64,000 bases of DNA from Furfurilactobacillus entadae (GTDB lineage Bacteria > Bacillota > Bacilli > Lactobacillales > Lactobacillaceae), in contig NZ_BQXN01000001.1 in NCBI RefSeq assembly GCF_045862745.1, positions 149,787 to 213,786 on the forward strand. Direction: 5' to 3'. Made by a program: the position numbers and the translations under genes. The notes beneath the pieces were generated by a model, which saw nothing but the letters and a program-made list of their open reading frames with translations, had not been told where the DNA came from and did no database searches. Positions 8,487-16,440 of this stretch are shown in pieces; positions within the stretch are counted from its first letter, which is position 1; each line of letters starts with the position of its first letter.

Positions 8487-9950
8487 ATGGCCTTTGAAGG
8501 GCTTACAGAACGATTACAAAATGCAATGAAACACCTGCGCGGTAAGGGAAAGGTGACAGACGCCGATCTCCGTGAAACGATGCGGGAAATCCGGTTAGCA
8601 TTATTAGAAGCCGATGTTAACTTTGACGTGGTGAAAACGTTTGTTAAAACGGTGCGGGACCGGGCCACTGGTTCCGACGTGCTAGACGGGTTAAACCCGG
8701 CACAACAGATCGTTAAAATCGTTGATGAAGAACTGACCAAGACGATGGGGTCGGATGCGACGGCGTTAAACAAGTCGCCAAAAATTCCAACCATTATCAT
8801 GATGGTCGGGCTTCAAGGGGCCGGGAAAACCACCACGGCCGGGAAGCTCGCGAACAAGCTGAAAACAGAACAAAATGCCCGGCCACTGTTCATTGCGGCC
8901 GACGTCTACCGGCCCGCAGCCATTGAGCAACTGCAACAAGTTGCCCATGACATTGACGTGCCGGTCTTCCAGTTGGGAACCGATGTTGATCCCGTGGAGA
9001 TTGTTCGCCAAGGGTTAGCGCAAGCTGATGAGAACAAGAACGATTATGTCATCATCGATACCGCCGGACGGTTACAGATCGATGAACAGTTAATGGACGA
9101 ACTGGCTAACATCAAGGCGTTAGCGAAACCGGACGAAATTTTACTGGTTGTGGATGCCATGACCGGGCAAAATGCCGTGAACACAGCCACTGGGTTCAAC
9201 GATAAGCTGGATGTTACCGGGGTTGTTTTGACAAAGCTCGATGGTGATACCCGTGGTGGGGCAGCCTTATCAATCCGGGCCGTGACCGGGAAACCAATCA
9301 AGTTTGTCGGTGAAGGGGAAAAGATGTCCGACTTGGACACCTTCCACCCGGACCGGATGGCCTCACGGATTCTTGGAATGGGGGACATGCTGACCCTGAT
9401 TGAAAAGGCTCAGCAAGTTTCTGATGAGAAAACGGCCGCGCAACTGGAAGAAAAGATGCGGGAGAACTCGTTTGATTTTAACGATTTCCTGGATCAGATG
9501 GACCAGATGAACAACATGGGTGGTATGGAAAGCATCATGAAGATGATTCCTGGCCTAGCCAACAATCCTGCCTTGGCCAACGCCCAGATCGATCCAAAGG
9601 ACATGGCGCACATGCGGGCCACGATTTATTCGATGACGCCGCAGGAGCGTGAACATCCTGACGTGCTGACACCAAGTCGGCGGCGGCGGATTGCCGCAGG
9701 TTCCGGACGGCCAATTCAGGAAGTTAACCGGATGATCAAACAGTTTGATCAGATGAAAAAAATGATGAAGCAAATGTCCAATGGGAACATGGGGGCACTT
9801 GATCAGATGGTTCCGGGCGGTCTTGGGAACATGCTTGGCGGTGGTTCTGGTATGTCTGGCCGTCTTGGCAAGATGGCGATGAATCGAATGGTTCGTCAAA
9901 CGAAGAAGAACAAGAAAAAACGGTTGAAGAAGAACAAACGGAGCCGTTAA
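8487..9950 (+). CDS. ffh: Signal recognition particle protein Ffh
   Basis: Ffh is the SRP54 GTPase that binds 4.5S RNA and signal peptides of nascent membrane proteins and hands them to FtsY. The 487-residue product shows the N domain (1-90), the G domain with P-loop GLQGAGKTT at 108-116, DTAGRLQ, and TKLDGDTRGG, and the Met-rich M domain (about 300-440) with the RNA-binding stretch SRRRRIAAGSGR. The tail is highly basic (KKNKKKRLKKNKRSR). GGAGGAATGACGC precedes the ATG. The gene ends at a clear terminator. Confidence 0.98.
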   Translation: MAFEGLTERLQNAMKHLRGKGKVTDADLRETMREIRLALLEADVNFDVVKTFVKTVRDRATGSDVLDGLNPAQQIVKIVDEELTKTMGSDATALNKSPKIPTIIMMVGLQGAGKTTTAGKLANKLKTEQNARPLFIAADVYRPAAIEQLQQVAHDIDVPVFQLGTDVDPVEIVRQGLAQADENKNDYVIIDTAGRLQIDEQLMDELANIKALAKPDEILLVVDAMTGQNAVNTATGFNDKLDVTGVVLTKLDGDTRGGAALSIRAVTGKPIKFVGEGEKMSDLDTFHPDRMASRILGMGDMLTLIEKAQQVSDEKTAAQLEEKMRENSFDFNDFLDQMDQMNNMGGMESIMKMIPGLANNPALANAQIDPKDMAHMRATIYSMTPQEREHPDVLTPSRRRRIAAGSGRPIQEVNRMIKQFDQMKKMMKQMSNGNMGALDQMVPGGLGNMLGGGSGMSGRLGKMAMNRMVRQTKKNKKKRLKKNKRSR

Positions 9951-9968
9951 ACAAGTGCGTGGATCACA

Positions 9969-9999
9969 AGAACTCATTGTTAAGATGAGTTCTTTTTTT
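9969..9999 (+). terminator. Intrinsic terminator after ffh
   Basis: A 9-bp stem (9969-9977 with 9985-9993) has a 7-base loop and is followed by a run of seven T ending at 9999. Confidence 0.9.
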
Positions 10000-10049
10000 G
10001 TGCTCTGACAGACAATGGACGGAGCGTTAAAGATAAATAGGGTTAGTCA

Positions 10050-10078
10050 TTGTTTCAAACTTATGAAAGCGCTATGCT
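10050..10078 (+). promoter_or_regulatory. Promoter of the pntAA-pntAB-pntB operon
   Basis: TTGTTT (10050-10055), a 17-base spacer and TATGCT (10073-10078) form a plausible sigma-A promoter 39 bases before the pntAA start. Its -10 box lies inside a cre-like site. Confidence 0.6.
10064..10077 (+). promoter_or_regulatory. Candidate cre (CcpA) site overlapping the pnt -10 box
   Basis: TGAAAGCGCTATGC matches the catabolite-responsive element consensus TGWAANCGNTNNCA at 12 of 14 positions, including the central CG. It overlaps the -10 box, which would fit repression by CcpA. Confidence 0.45.
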
Positions 10079-10085
10079 TAAGCTG

Positions 10086-10099
10086 TGAAAACACTTTCA
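10086..10099 (+). promoter_or_regulatory. Second cre-like palindrome upstream of pntAA
   Basis: TGAAAACACTTTCA matches the cre consensus at 13 of 14 positions, failing only at the central G. Its arms TGAAA/TTTCA are a perfect inverted repeat. It starts 22 bases after the first site, close to two helical turns, and lies between the predicted transcription start and the ribosome site. Confidence 0.45.
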
Positions 10100-10116
10100 A
10101 ATTGGAGGGATGTTAC

Positions 10117-11301
10117 ATGGCTATCGTAGTTTCAACGCTAAAAGAGACTGCTGACGAGCACCGGGTTGCGTTAACGCCGGGTGTCGTTAGTCGTTTGATT
10201 AAGGCGCACTATGAAGTATTAATTGAACAAGGGGCCGGTGTTCAGGCCTTTTACCCCGACAGCGCGTACACAGAGGCCGGGGCAAACATTGTCAGCCGCG
10301 AGCAGGCGCTCTCACAGGCCGATGTGATTGCAGTTGTCAATCAGCCAGATCAGGCCACCGTGGCGCAGTTGACCGCGGGCCAGACGTTGATTGGATTATT
10401 AGCACCATTGACGGACCCGGACGGTATTCAGTCGTTGGCAGACCGTGGTGTAACGGCATTAGCGTTTGAATTGTTACCACGGACCGTCTCACGGGCCCAA
10501 ACAATGGATGTCTTGAGTTCCCAAGCCAGTGTCGCTGGTTATAAGGCTGCTTTGCTTGCAGCGGATCGGTTCTCGCGGTACTTTCCAATGATGATCACTG
10601 CCGCCGGAACGGCCAAGCCTGCCAAGGTCTTGGTATTAGGAACTGGGGTTGCTGGTCTTCAAGCAATTGGGACAGCGAAGCGGTTAGGGGCCGTGGTGTC
10701 TGGCTATGATGTTCGGCCAGCGTCTCGCGGTGAAGTGGAATCACTGGGGGCCACCTTTTTAACGACCTCTGTTTCAGGCGCTGGCGAGGGTGGTTACGCC
10801 CGGGAGCTGACGCCGGAAGAAACACAACAGCAACAGGATGAACTCGCCGGGTTTATTGCCGAAAACAATGTGGTCATAACAACGGCGCAGGTTCCTGGGC
10901 GTAAGCCGCCAGTTCTTGTCACTCAGAAGTCGGTTGACGCAGCAACACCCGGAACCATTTTTATTGACCTTGCGGCAAGCGACCTTGGTGGAAATGTTGC
11001 CGGTTCGAAGCCTGCAACGACAGTAACAACGCCTGCAGGAGCCCAGATCATCGGGGCCGGTGACATGGCGAGTCAACTACCGGCCGCTGCTTCTGATATG
11101 TTTGCTAAAAACGTGCAGGCTGTTGTGAGTTACATCACCGCAGACGACACGTTAACGTTTGACATTGATGATGACGTTTTGGGCGAACTGATTGCAACAA
11201 AAGACGGTGAAATTATCAGTCATCGCTTGCGGGCCGCCATGAAGATGCCTGACCGACAACCGAAAACACCAGCCGGTGAACCAGCTAAGGACGGTGAGTG
11301 A
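10117..11301 (+). CDS. pntAA: NAD(P) transhydrogenase subunit alpha, part 1 (domain I)
   Basis: The protein is the soluble NAD(H)-binding domain I of the proton-translocating transhydrogenase, which couples hydride transfer between NADH and NADP+ to proton movement. The 394 residues include SRAQTMDVLSSQASVAGYKA, the Rossmann glycine motif VLGTGVAGLQAIGTAKRLGA and VSGYDVRP, all typical of domain I. The open frame starts upstream at 10015, but the ATG at 10117 has GGAGG 8 bases before it and the correct N-terminus. The domain is encoded separately from the membrane helices, as in the three-gene form of the enzyme. The stop overlaps the likely start region of the next gene. Confidence 0.95.
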   Translation: MAIVVSTLKETADEHRVALTPGVVSRLIKAHYEVLIEQGAGVQAFYPDSAYTEAGANIVSREQALSQADVIAVVNQPDQATVAQLTAGQTLIGLLAPLTDPDGIQSLADRGVTALAFELLPRTVSRAQTMDVLSSQASVAGYKAALLAADRFSRYFPMMITAAGTAKPAKVLVLGTGVAGLQAIGTAKRLGAVVSGYDVRPASRGEVESLGATFLTTSVSGAGEGGYARELTPEETQQQQDELAGFIAENNVVITTAQVPGRKPPVLVTQKSVDAATPGTIFIDLAASDLGGNVAGSKPATTVTTPAGAQIIGAGDMASQLPAAASDMFAKNVQAVVSYITADDTLTFDIDDDVLGELIATKDGEIISHRLRAAMKMPDRQPKTPAGEPAKDGE

Positions 11302-11303
11302 AG

Positions 11304-11618
11304 ATGAGTCAAGAATTATATTCGAATTTAGCCATTTTTGTTTTAAGCCTGCTTGTGGGCTTTGAAGTTATGAGCAAAATTCCGTCAACGTTACAAACAC
11401 CAATGATGTCCGGTGCAAACGCGATTCACGGGGTTGTTGTGGTTGGTGCGTTTGTCATTGCTGCGGAGGCAAATAGCTGGGTCTTTTATGTTTTAGCCTT
11501 TCTCGGTGCCTTTTTCGCAGCCATCAATGTGGCCGGTGGTTACACCGTAACGGATCGGATGTTAGGGATGTTTAACCGACCAAAGAAGTCGAATTCAAAG
11601 GAGGATGATCAAAAATGA
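11304..11618 (+). CDS. pntAB: NAD(P) transhydrogenase subunit alpha, part 2 (membrane)
   Basis: The product of about 104 residues has three hydrophobic helices and the family sequence GFEVMSKIPSTLQTPMMSGANAIHGVVVVGA, forming part of the proton channel (domain II) with PntB. The ATG at 11304 is chosen from the conserved N-terminus MSQELY; a GTG at 11298 is also possible because AAGGACG lies closer to it. It is one of three consecutive genes with overlapping or nearly overlapping ends, so it belongs to one translation-coupled operon. Confidence 0.93.
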   Translation: MSQELYSNLAIFVLSLLVGFEVMSKIPSTLQTPMMSGANAIHGVVVVGAFVIAAEANSWVFYVLAFLGAFFAAINVAGGYTVTDRMLGMFNRPKKSNSKEDDQK

Positions 11619-13033
11619 GTGGATTAATGACAGCCTCCTCGTTGGTCTATTTAGTCTCTGCTGTTTGTTATGTCATCGGGGTGCACATGATGCGGTCACC
11701 AAAGTCAGCCCGCCGTGGGAATGGCTTATCGGCGATTGGGATGTTTTTAGCGGTGATTATGGTCATTGTAACCCTATTGGTTGATGGCAAAATTACTGGA
11801 ATCGGCTGGCTTGTGCTGATCTCAGGCCTGGTTCTTGGTGTTTGGTATGGGGTCAGTCGGGCACGAAAGGTTCCAATGACGGATGTGCCACAGTTAGTTA
11901 GTTTGTTTAATGCCGTTGGTGGTGGTGCGGCGGCCGTTATCGGAATTTTTGATTACACCGTTAAAGCAAACGGGGCTCATCTGGCAGTAGCATTTTCTAT
12001 CCCAGTGTTACTCGATGTGATCATTGGTGGGATTACCTTCTCAGGGTCGCTGATTGCAACCGGGAAGTTATCCGGACATGTACCGGGAAAACCCATCACA
12101 TTTCCAGGGGCCCGGATCGTTAATGCACTTGTTATTATCGCGATGTTAGTGGCCGCATGGTTAATGGTTGGCATGCCCACAAACGCGTGGTACGTTGTGT
12201 TAGGACTCGTTGCGAGTCTTATTTTTGGACTTTTGATGACCTTACCAATTGGTGGGGCCGACATGCCGGTTGTTGTATCCCTGTTAAATGCATTTACTGG
12301 GTTAGCCGTGGCCTTTGCCGGGTTTGTCATTGATAATCAGGTCTTGATTATTGCCGGTGCCTTAGTTGGGGCGGCAGGGACCATTTTAACGTTGCAAATG
12401 GCTGATGCCATGAACCGGTCTGTGGCCAACATTTTGGCCGGTGGTTTTGGGACTGGCGACAGCAATGGCAGTAGCGCCGCTGATGAAACACCTGTTAACG
12501 TTAAGGAAACGAGTGCTGATGATATTGGTTTGCAATTGGCTTACGCAAACAACGTGATGATCGTGCCGGGCTATGGGCTGGCTGCTGCGCAGGCACAACA
12601 TGAAGTGGCTGAGTTGGCAAAGCTCTTGACGGACAACGGGATCAACGTGAACTACGCGATTCACCCAGTCGCTGGGCGGATGCCAGGGCACATGAACGTG
12701 TTGCTGGCAGATGTCAATGTTCCGTATAACCAGATGAAACAGCTTGAAGAAGCTAATTCAATGTTTGAAAATACGGATGTTTCCCTCGTGATCGGGGCTA
12801 ATGATGTCACGAACCCACTGGCACGTGAAAAGGGAAACGCGATTTCCGGGATGCCAATTCTGGACGTTGATAAATCGAAGTCTGTTGTTGTCATTAAACG
12901 GTCGATGAGTACCGGTTATGCCGGGGTCCAGAACCCATTATTTGCGTTAGATAATACGCAGATGTTCTTCTCTGATGCAAAGAAAGGGTTACAGGACATT
13001 GTCGCTTCAACCAAGGAGTACATTAGCCAGTGA
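11615..13033 (+). CDS. pntB: NAD(P) transhydrogenase subunit beta
   Basis: PntB supplies most membrane helices of domain II and the NADP(H)-binding domain III of the transhydrogenase. Of 472 residues, the first 290 or so are hydrophobic, with eight or nine helices. A linker (about 285-305) leads to domain III with VMIVPGYGLAAAQAQHEVAELAKLL, the NADP-binding fingerprint, and the later KRSMSTGYAGVQNPLF. The start overlaps the pntAB stop by four bases (ATGA), and GGAGG lies 10 bases upstream. A complete three-gene set implies that the cell can interconvert NADH and NADPH using the proton gradient. Confidence 0.96.
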   Translation: MSGLMTASSLVYLVSAVCYVIGVHMMRSPKSARRGNGLSAIGMFLAVIMVIVTLLVDGKITGIGWLVLISGLVLGVWYGVSRARKVPMTDVPQLVSLFNAVGGGAAAVIGIFDYTVKANGAHLAVAFSIPVLLDVIIGGITFSGSLIATGKLSGHVPGKPITFPGARIVNALVIIAMLVAAWLMVGMPTNAWYVVLGLVASLIFGLLMTLPIGGADMPVVVSLLNAFTGLAVAFAGFVIDNQVLIIAGALVGAAGTILTLQMADAMNRSVANILAGGFGTGDSNGSSAADETPVNVKETSADDIGLQLAYANNVMIVPGYGLAAAQAQHEVAELAKLLTDNGINVNYAIHPVAGRMPGHMNVLLADVNVPYNQMKQLEEANSMFENTDVSLVIGANDVTNPLAREKGNAISGMPILDVDKSKSVVVIKRSMSTGYAGVQNPLFALDNTQMFFSDAKKGLQDIVASTKEYISQ

Positions 13034-13150
13034 TGTGACGAGGTTTATGGACAATTAATTTCCTTTGCGTGAATCCTTTTCGGAGAGCTCATCATCAGAA
13101 TGGTTAACGGTTTGGTTAACAGTAGACACATTTGAATCGTGATTTTTATT

Positions 13151-13181
13151 AAAGTCATCCATTTTTTGGATGGCTTTTTTT
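13151..13181 (+). terminator. Intrinsic terminator after pntB
   Basis: A hairpin with arms AGTCATCC and GGATGGCT (one G-T pair) is followed by a run of seven T. It is 118 bases after the pntB stop; no gene lies between. Confidence 0.8.
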
Positions 13182-13230
13182 GCCGTTGCTTAAATGGTTG
13201 ATGGTAAATGAGCAGGTGAGTTTGCGAACG

Positions 13231-13259
13231 CTAAATAAAAAGGCCACACGAATGTGGCC
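13231..13259 (-). terminator. Intrinsic terminator of the DUF378 gene
   Basis: On the minus strand a perfect 7-bp stem GGCCACA/TGTGGCC with a four-base loop is followed by TTTTTATTT, 14 bases after the stop codon. Confidence 0.9.
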
Positions 13260-13272
13260 AATATGAGCAGAT

Positions 13273-13476
13273 TTATTTTGGTTTCCCAACGACTGAAAAG
13301 AATCGGAGGCAATAAATTGCGCTAATGCCAACAAGGATATAAATAATTCTGGAAAGAATGGCACCTTGCCCACCAAAAATTGTTGCGACTAAATCAAAAC
13401 TGAACGCACCCACTAGTAACCAGTTTAGGCCACCGATGATCAGAAGAATTAATGCCGTAATATCTAAAGCTTTCAT
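13273..13476 (-). CDS. DUF378 domain small membrane protein
   Basis: The 67-residue protein consists of two membrane helices with the DUF378 signature ALILLIIGGLNWLLVGAFSFDLVATIFG, followed by a second helix (SRIIYILVGISAIYCL). The molecular role of DUF378 is unknown. GGAGG sits 8 bases before the ATG, and the gene has its own terminator, so it is a real single-gene unit. Confidence 0.9.
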   Translation of the reverse strand: MKALDITALILLIIGGLNWLLVGAFSFDLVATIFGGQGAILSRIIYILVGISAIYCLRFFSVVGKPK

Positions 13477-13610
13477 AAAAGCCTCCCTTATTGGTGAAAA
13501 CTCGAGTTACAAAAATGCTTATGCATTTCATAAGGGAAATATATTATAACCGGGCGTAAAATTCAAAATAGGTGCTTTTGGAAAAAGGCATTATTTAATT
13601 GGTTACTTTT

Positions 13611-13651
13611 AAAAAGGCCCTATCAGCACCGTTTGGTTACTGATAAGGCCC
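13611..13651 (-). terminator. Intrinsic terminator of the 48-residue membrane peptide gene
   Basis: The minus strand reads a long imperfect stem (GGCCTTATCAG with CTGATAGGGCC) and then TTTTT. It lies 8 bases after the stop of the small ORF at 13659-13805. Confidence 0.8.
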
Positions 13652-13658
13652 TTGAAGG

Positions 13659-13805
13659 CTAACCTAGTGTTAAGATGATTGAACCAATCGCGGTAACAAG
13701 GCTTGCCACTAACAGACTAACTGCGATTAACTGCTGCCCCTTTAAAGCAACGCTAACACTAATTCCCATGAGTGTTATTGCAATTAAAATTAATAAAAGA
13801 AACAT
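13659..13805 (-). CDS. 48-residue single-helix membrane peptide, unknown function
   Basis: This short reading frame encodes a very hydrophobic peptide that begins MFLLLILIAITLMGISVSVA, has one positively charged residue in the middle (Lys22, in LKGQQL), and continues with a second hydrophobic stretch ending SIILTLG. It may form one helix pair or a hairpin. Support for it being a gene is the AAGGAG site 8 bases before the ATG and the intrinsic terminator right behind the stop. I recognise no family. It sits between a DUF378 gene and an adhesin gene, all on the minus strand but each with its own terminator, so no operon link can be argued. Confidence 0.65.
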   Translation of the reverse strand: MFLLLILIAITLMGISVSVALKGQQLIAVSLLVASLVTAIGSIILTLG

Positions 13806-13923
13806 GGCAAGGGCTCCTTATCGCTAGATTGAACTAATAATTTACCCGTAGTCTAACATTGGCCATGAAGGAATTACATTATTCTTCCTCGAACATTATT
13901 AAGTAGAAAAAGTTTTTAAAAGC

Positions 13924-13973
13924 AAAAATAACCACCACCAGTTAATTGAATGAACTGGTGGTGGTTATTTTTT
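13924..13973 (-). terminator. Intrinsic terminator of the surface adhesin gene
   Basis: A perfect 17-bp inverted repeat (13927-13943 with 13953-13969) is flanked by A-rich and T-rich ends. It lies 19 bases past the adhesin stop on the minus strand. Confidence 0.92.
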
Positions 13974-13991
13974 AGTGATTATTAATAACGA

Positions 13992-15311
13992 CTAACGGGT
14001 CCGCCGAAGCCGGATAATTAGAAGGGCTCCTAACGCGAAACAACCGCCAACCATTAACGTAAGACCGATCTTTTCAGGTGTCGCTGTGTCTGGCAGCGCA
14101 GACTTTTTTTCTGATTGCTTTGGTTGGCTTGCAGAAGAAGTTGTGCTACTTGTCGAAACGTCGGCTGAAGACTGATCTTGGTTCGTACCAGGAATTGTGA
14201 TCCCTGGTTTGTTTTTGTCGGAACTTGAACCGACGTTTGAGCTTGACGATGAGTTAGAGCTTTTACTTGAACTCGAGGATGAGCTAGAACTGCTGCTTGA
14301 GCTTGATGAACTCGAAGATGAGCTTGAGCTACTGTTACCACTGCCGCTTGCACTTCCGTTTGTTTGTGGAACGCTAGCGGTCGTTGATTCTGAGCCGGAA
14401 CCGTTACCACTGGTTCCCCAAGTCATGGCAGCCTTATTTTTAAAGACTGTTTCGCCGTCAGAAGCGATGGCTGGATCAACAAACGAGGTGGTGTAGTCAA
14501 TGACGTACATTTGTTCTTTGCCACCTGGAATGGTTAAGTCAAAACCATTGGCACTTGTACTATCTACATGGTAATCGGTGCCTTCTTTTAATTGGTTATC
14601 ACGTTTATAAGTTGCCATGGTAACAGGATCAACCCAGTAGCCGGAGGAAACGGTAATACTATTCGGATTCAAAATTTGGTTTTCATCAACAAGCGTGTCC
14701 GTGACGTGAATGTTGGTGAGGGGGAGCTCATTACGATTTACAAGGATCGTCCACTTGATGATGGGGTCGCTGTTTTCATCCAGCGTTAAAGAGCCTTTTT
14801 TCGAGAGGTTTTTGCCAGAAACAGCCACGTTGATTGGACTTGTCTGTTGCCCTTCACTTGTTTCAAACGGAACCTTTGATTCGCCGGGATTAACGACGGC
14901 AGAATTTAACTTCGTGGTGAAGTTAATGGTTCCGTGAAGGTTGTCGAGGCTCGCTGCCGTTTCGTTAAAGGTCACTACTACTGAGCCATCAGCGTTAATG
15001 TTGACGGTTCCTAATTCGGTGCCGTCATCAGCGGTTAGCAGAATTTGGCTGGGTTTAGAAACAGAGAGTTCGTTAGGTAGCTGGATGACCATCTGATCAC
15101 CAGCCTCGACCTTAGTCCCAGCAGGTGCTGCCCAGTCATACTGAACTTTGACACTACTTGCGTAACTAAAATCTGGACCGTTGGTAATTTGAGCGTTTGT
15201 TATGAATTCATTACCAAAAGTGGCAGCCTTTGTTTCGGCGACACTTAACGCGCCGGTGACAATAAAGGCAAGCAAAGCAAGAAGCCACCAAGGAAAATGG
15301 TTTTTCTTCAT
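13992..15311 (-). CDS. Sortase-anchored surface protein with Ig-like adhesin domains and a poly-Ser stalk
   Basis: The 439-residue precursor has a Sec signal peptide (to about residue 30), then two beta-rich regions (about 31-165 and 166-300) resembling the fibrinogen/collagen-binding Ig-like modules of Gram-positive adhesins. A stalk follows with an almost uninterrupted run of some 27 Ser (about 320-350) and more Ser/Thr. The C-terminus has LPDTA at 406-410, a hydrophobic helix and RLRRTR. The order motif, helix, basic tail is that of a sortase substrate, with Ala in place of the Gly of LPXTG. The ligand is unknown. GGAGG precedes the ATG by 10 bases. Confidence 0.85.
   Translation of the reverse strand: MKKNHFPWWLLALLAFIVTGALSVAETKAATFGNEFITNAQITNGPDFSYASSVKVQYDWAAPAGTKVEAGDQMVIQLPNELSVSKPSQILLTADDGTELGTVNINADGSVVVTFNETAASLDNLHGTINFTTKLNSAVVNPGESKVPFETSEGQQTSPINVAVSGKNLSKKGSLTLDENSDPIIKWTILVNRNELPLTNIHVTDTLVDENQILNPNSITVSSGYWVDPVTMATYKRDNQLKEGTDYHVDSTSANGFDLTIPGGKEQMYVIDYTTSFVDPAIASDGETVFKNKAAMTWGTSGNGSGSESTTASVPQTNGSASGSGNSSSSSSSSSSSSSSSSSSSSSSSKSSNSSSSSNVGSSSDKNKPGITIPGTNQDQSSADVSTSSTTSSASQPKQSEKKSALPDTATPEKIGLTLMVGGCFALGALLIIRLRRTR
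14245..14345 (-). repeat. Serine-codon low-complexity tract inside the adhesin gene
   Basis: On the minus strand this stretch is an irregular run of AGC, AGT, TCA, TCG and TCT codons that encodes the poly-Ser stalk. Codons alternate rather than repeat exactly, but internal six-base and twelve-base units recur (for example agctcatcctcgag and near copies on the plus strand), which makes length change by slippage or unequal exchange possible. Confidence 0.7.
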
Positions 15312-15433
15312 GAATAAATTCCTCCAATCATAATTTAAATAATTACAAAATAATAACCGCCTCTAATATACAACACCCCAAAGGAAACGATTTATTTAGA
15401 AATTATTTATAACTGCGAAATTTATAATGGTTC

Positions 15434-15477
15434 AAACAAAAATAGTCCATCACCAGGAGGACTGGTGATGGACTATT
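15434..15477 (-). terminator. Intrinsic terminator of tRNA-Asn
   Basis: A perfect 16-bp stem (15441-15456 with 15462-15477) is followed on the minus strand by TTTTTGTTT. It lies 12 bases downstream of the tRNA 3' end. Confidence 0.9.
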
Positions 15478-15489
15478 TCGATCATTTAA

Positions 15490-15562
15490 CTCCGGCAGGC
15501 GGGCTCGAACCGTCGACAACCTGATTAACAGTCAGGTGCTCTACCAACTGAGCTATGCCGGA
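15490..15562 (-). tRNA. tRNA-Asn (anticodon GTT)
   Basis: On the minus strand the 73-base molecule starts TCCGGCATAGCTCAG and folds into a complete cloverleaf: acceptor TCCGGCA/TGCCGGA, D arm with GTTGGTAGA, anticodon stem CCTGA/TCAGG with loop CTGTTAA, and T loop GTTCGAGCC. The anticodon is GTT, so it reads Asn codons. The discriminator is G and CCA is not encoded. It is a lone tRNA with its own terminator. Confidence 0.96.
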
Positions 15563-15691
15563 ATAACAAGCCTTATTGTCGCGTATTCTTCGGGCGGTGT
15601 CAATTAAAATCATAAAACGAAGTAAAGGGGTTTTAGTAACGCATTTCCTAAAGGACTGATATGATGAAGTAATGAAGGGAAGCAAGATAAA

Positions 15692-15925
15692 ATGACTGAT
15701 GAAGAACCTACCAAAATGCAGTTTGCAATTGGCGATCGGGTGACGTGTCAACATTTCACAGGGTTGCCTGAAAACTTTTTGGGCACAATTTTGAAGGTGG
15801 ACGAGCATGCGGTGCTCTTAACGTTACTGGCGACTGATTTTCCTAAAAGTGCCCAGCAAACGTTAATTGAGTTACACCATCGAATCGCGGTTGCGAAGCG
15901 ATTGGTGGCGCCAATTAACCAGTGA
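15692..15925 (+). CDS. Small protein of unknown function, DUF2187-like
   Basis: The 77-residue protein begins with a short acidic stretch, then QFAIGDRVTCQHFTGLPENFLGTILKVDEHAVLLTL, which looks like a small SH3/KOW-type beta barrel of the kind found in DUF2187 proteins, and ends in a charged helix. The similarity is by pattern only. AAGGGAAG lies 8 bases before the ATG. It is divergent from the tRNA and precedes the cold-shock gene, but a promoter lies between them. The function is unknown. Confidence 0.6.
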   Translation: MTDEEPTKMQFAIGDRVTCQHFTGLPENFLGTILKVDEHAVLLTLLATDFPKSAQQTLIELHHRIAVAKRLVAPINQ

Positions 15926-15955
15926 ATTTCGGTAAATCGTAATTGATGCTTGCTC

Positions 15956-15983
15956 TTGTCGGTAAATAGCGTTAAAGTATAGT
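15956..15983 (+). promoter_or_regulatory. Promoter of the cold-shock gene
   Basis: TTGTCG (15956-15961), a 16-base spacer and TATAGT (15978-15983) form a good sigma-A promoter. The start codon is about 105 bases further on, so the mRNA has a long 5' leader, as usual for cold-shock transcripts that are controlled by leader folding. Confidence 0.65.
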
Positions 15984-16096
15984 CATTGTATTGATGGTTC
16001 GGTAGTAAGTGTACTAGTTCGTATGAATGACAACCTTTCTGGCCAGCTTTAGATGCAAAATTAATTTGCGCAATTGCGTATGGAGGTTTCATTCAT

Positions 16097-16297
16097 ATGG
16101 AACAAGGTACTGTTAAATGGTTTAACGCTGACAAGGGTTACGGTTTCGTAACTCGCGAAAATGGTGACGATGTATTCGTTCACTTCTCAGCTATCCAAGG
16201 TGACGGCTTCAAGACTTTGGACGAAGGCCAACACGTTACTTTTGATGTTGAAGACAGCGACCGTGGCCCACAAGCTACTAACGTTGTTAAGGACTAA
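16097..16297 (+). CDS. Cold-shock protein, CspA family
   Basis: The 66-residue protein is a single cold-shock domain that binds single-stranded RNA and DNA and acts as an RNA chaperone. It starts MEQGTVKWFNADKGYGFVTR, with RNP1 (KGYGFV, about 13-18) and RNP2 (VFVHF, about 26-30) intact, and the length is standard. A GGAGG site lies 10 bases before the ATG, behind a leader of about 100 bases. Its own promoter and terminator make it a single-gene unit. Codon use is the biased kind seen in highly expressed genes (for example the repeated use of GGT, GAC and TTC). Confidence 0.97.
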   Translation: MEQGTVKWFNADKGYGFVTRENGDDVFVHFSAIQGDGFKTLDEGQHVTFDVEDSDRGPQATNVVKD

Positions 16298-16311
16298 TTT
16301 ATTAGCCTTTA

Positions 16312-16346
16312 AAGACCATTCGCTAATTGCGAATGGTCTTTTTTTA
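16312..16346 (+). terminator. Intrinsic terminator after the cold-shock gene
   Basis: An 11-bp stem AGACCATTCGC/GCGAATGGTCT with a 5-base loop is followed by a run of T. Confidence 0.93.
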
Positions 16347-16371
16347 TTCTAAAAATGAAATTCGCTAATGA

Positions 16372-16402
16372 TTGGTCTAAGGTAACCGTTTGTTGGTATA
16401 CT
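16372..16402 (+). promoter_or_regulatory. Promoter of the EamA transporter gene
   Basis: TATACT (16397-16402) is preceded by TGG, giving an extended -10 element. TTGGTC at 16372-16377 lies 19 bases upstream, which is longer than ideal. Confidence 0.5.
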
Positions 16403-16440
16403 ATGTGAGTTAAACGATACTAGGGAGGTTTGTCATAACC

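Noticed and set aside
14197..14496. Plus-strand ORF rich in Leu and Glu (99 residues)
   Set aside because: It is the antisense reading of the poly-Ser stalk codons of the adhesin gene, with no ribosome site.
15482..15808. Minus-strand ORF of 108 residues across the tRNA
   Set aside because: It includes the tRNA-Asn gene and its promoter region, so it is a chance frame.
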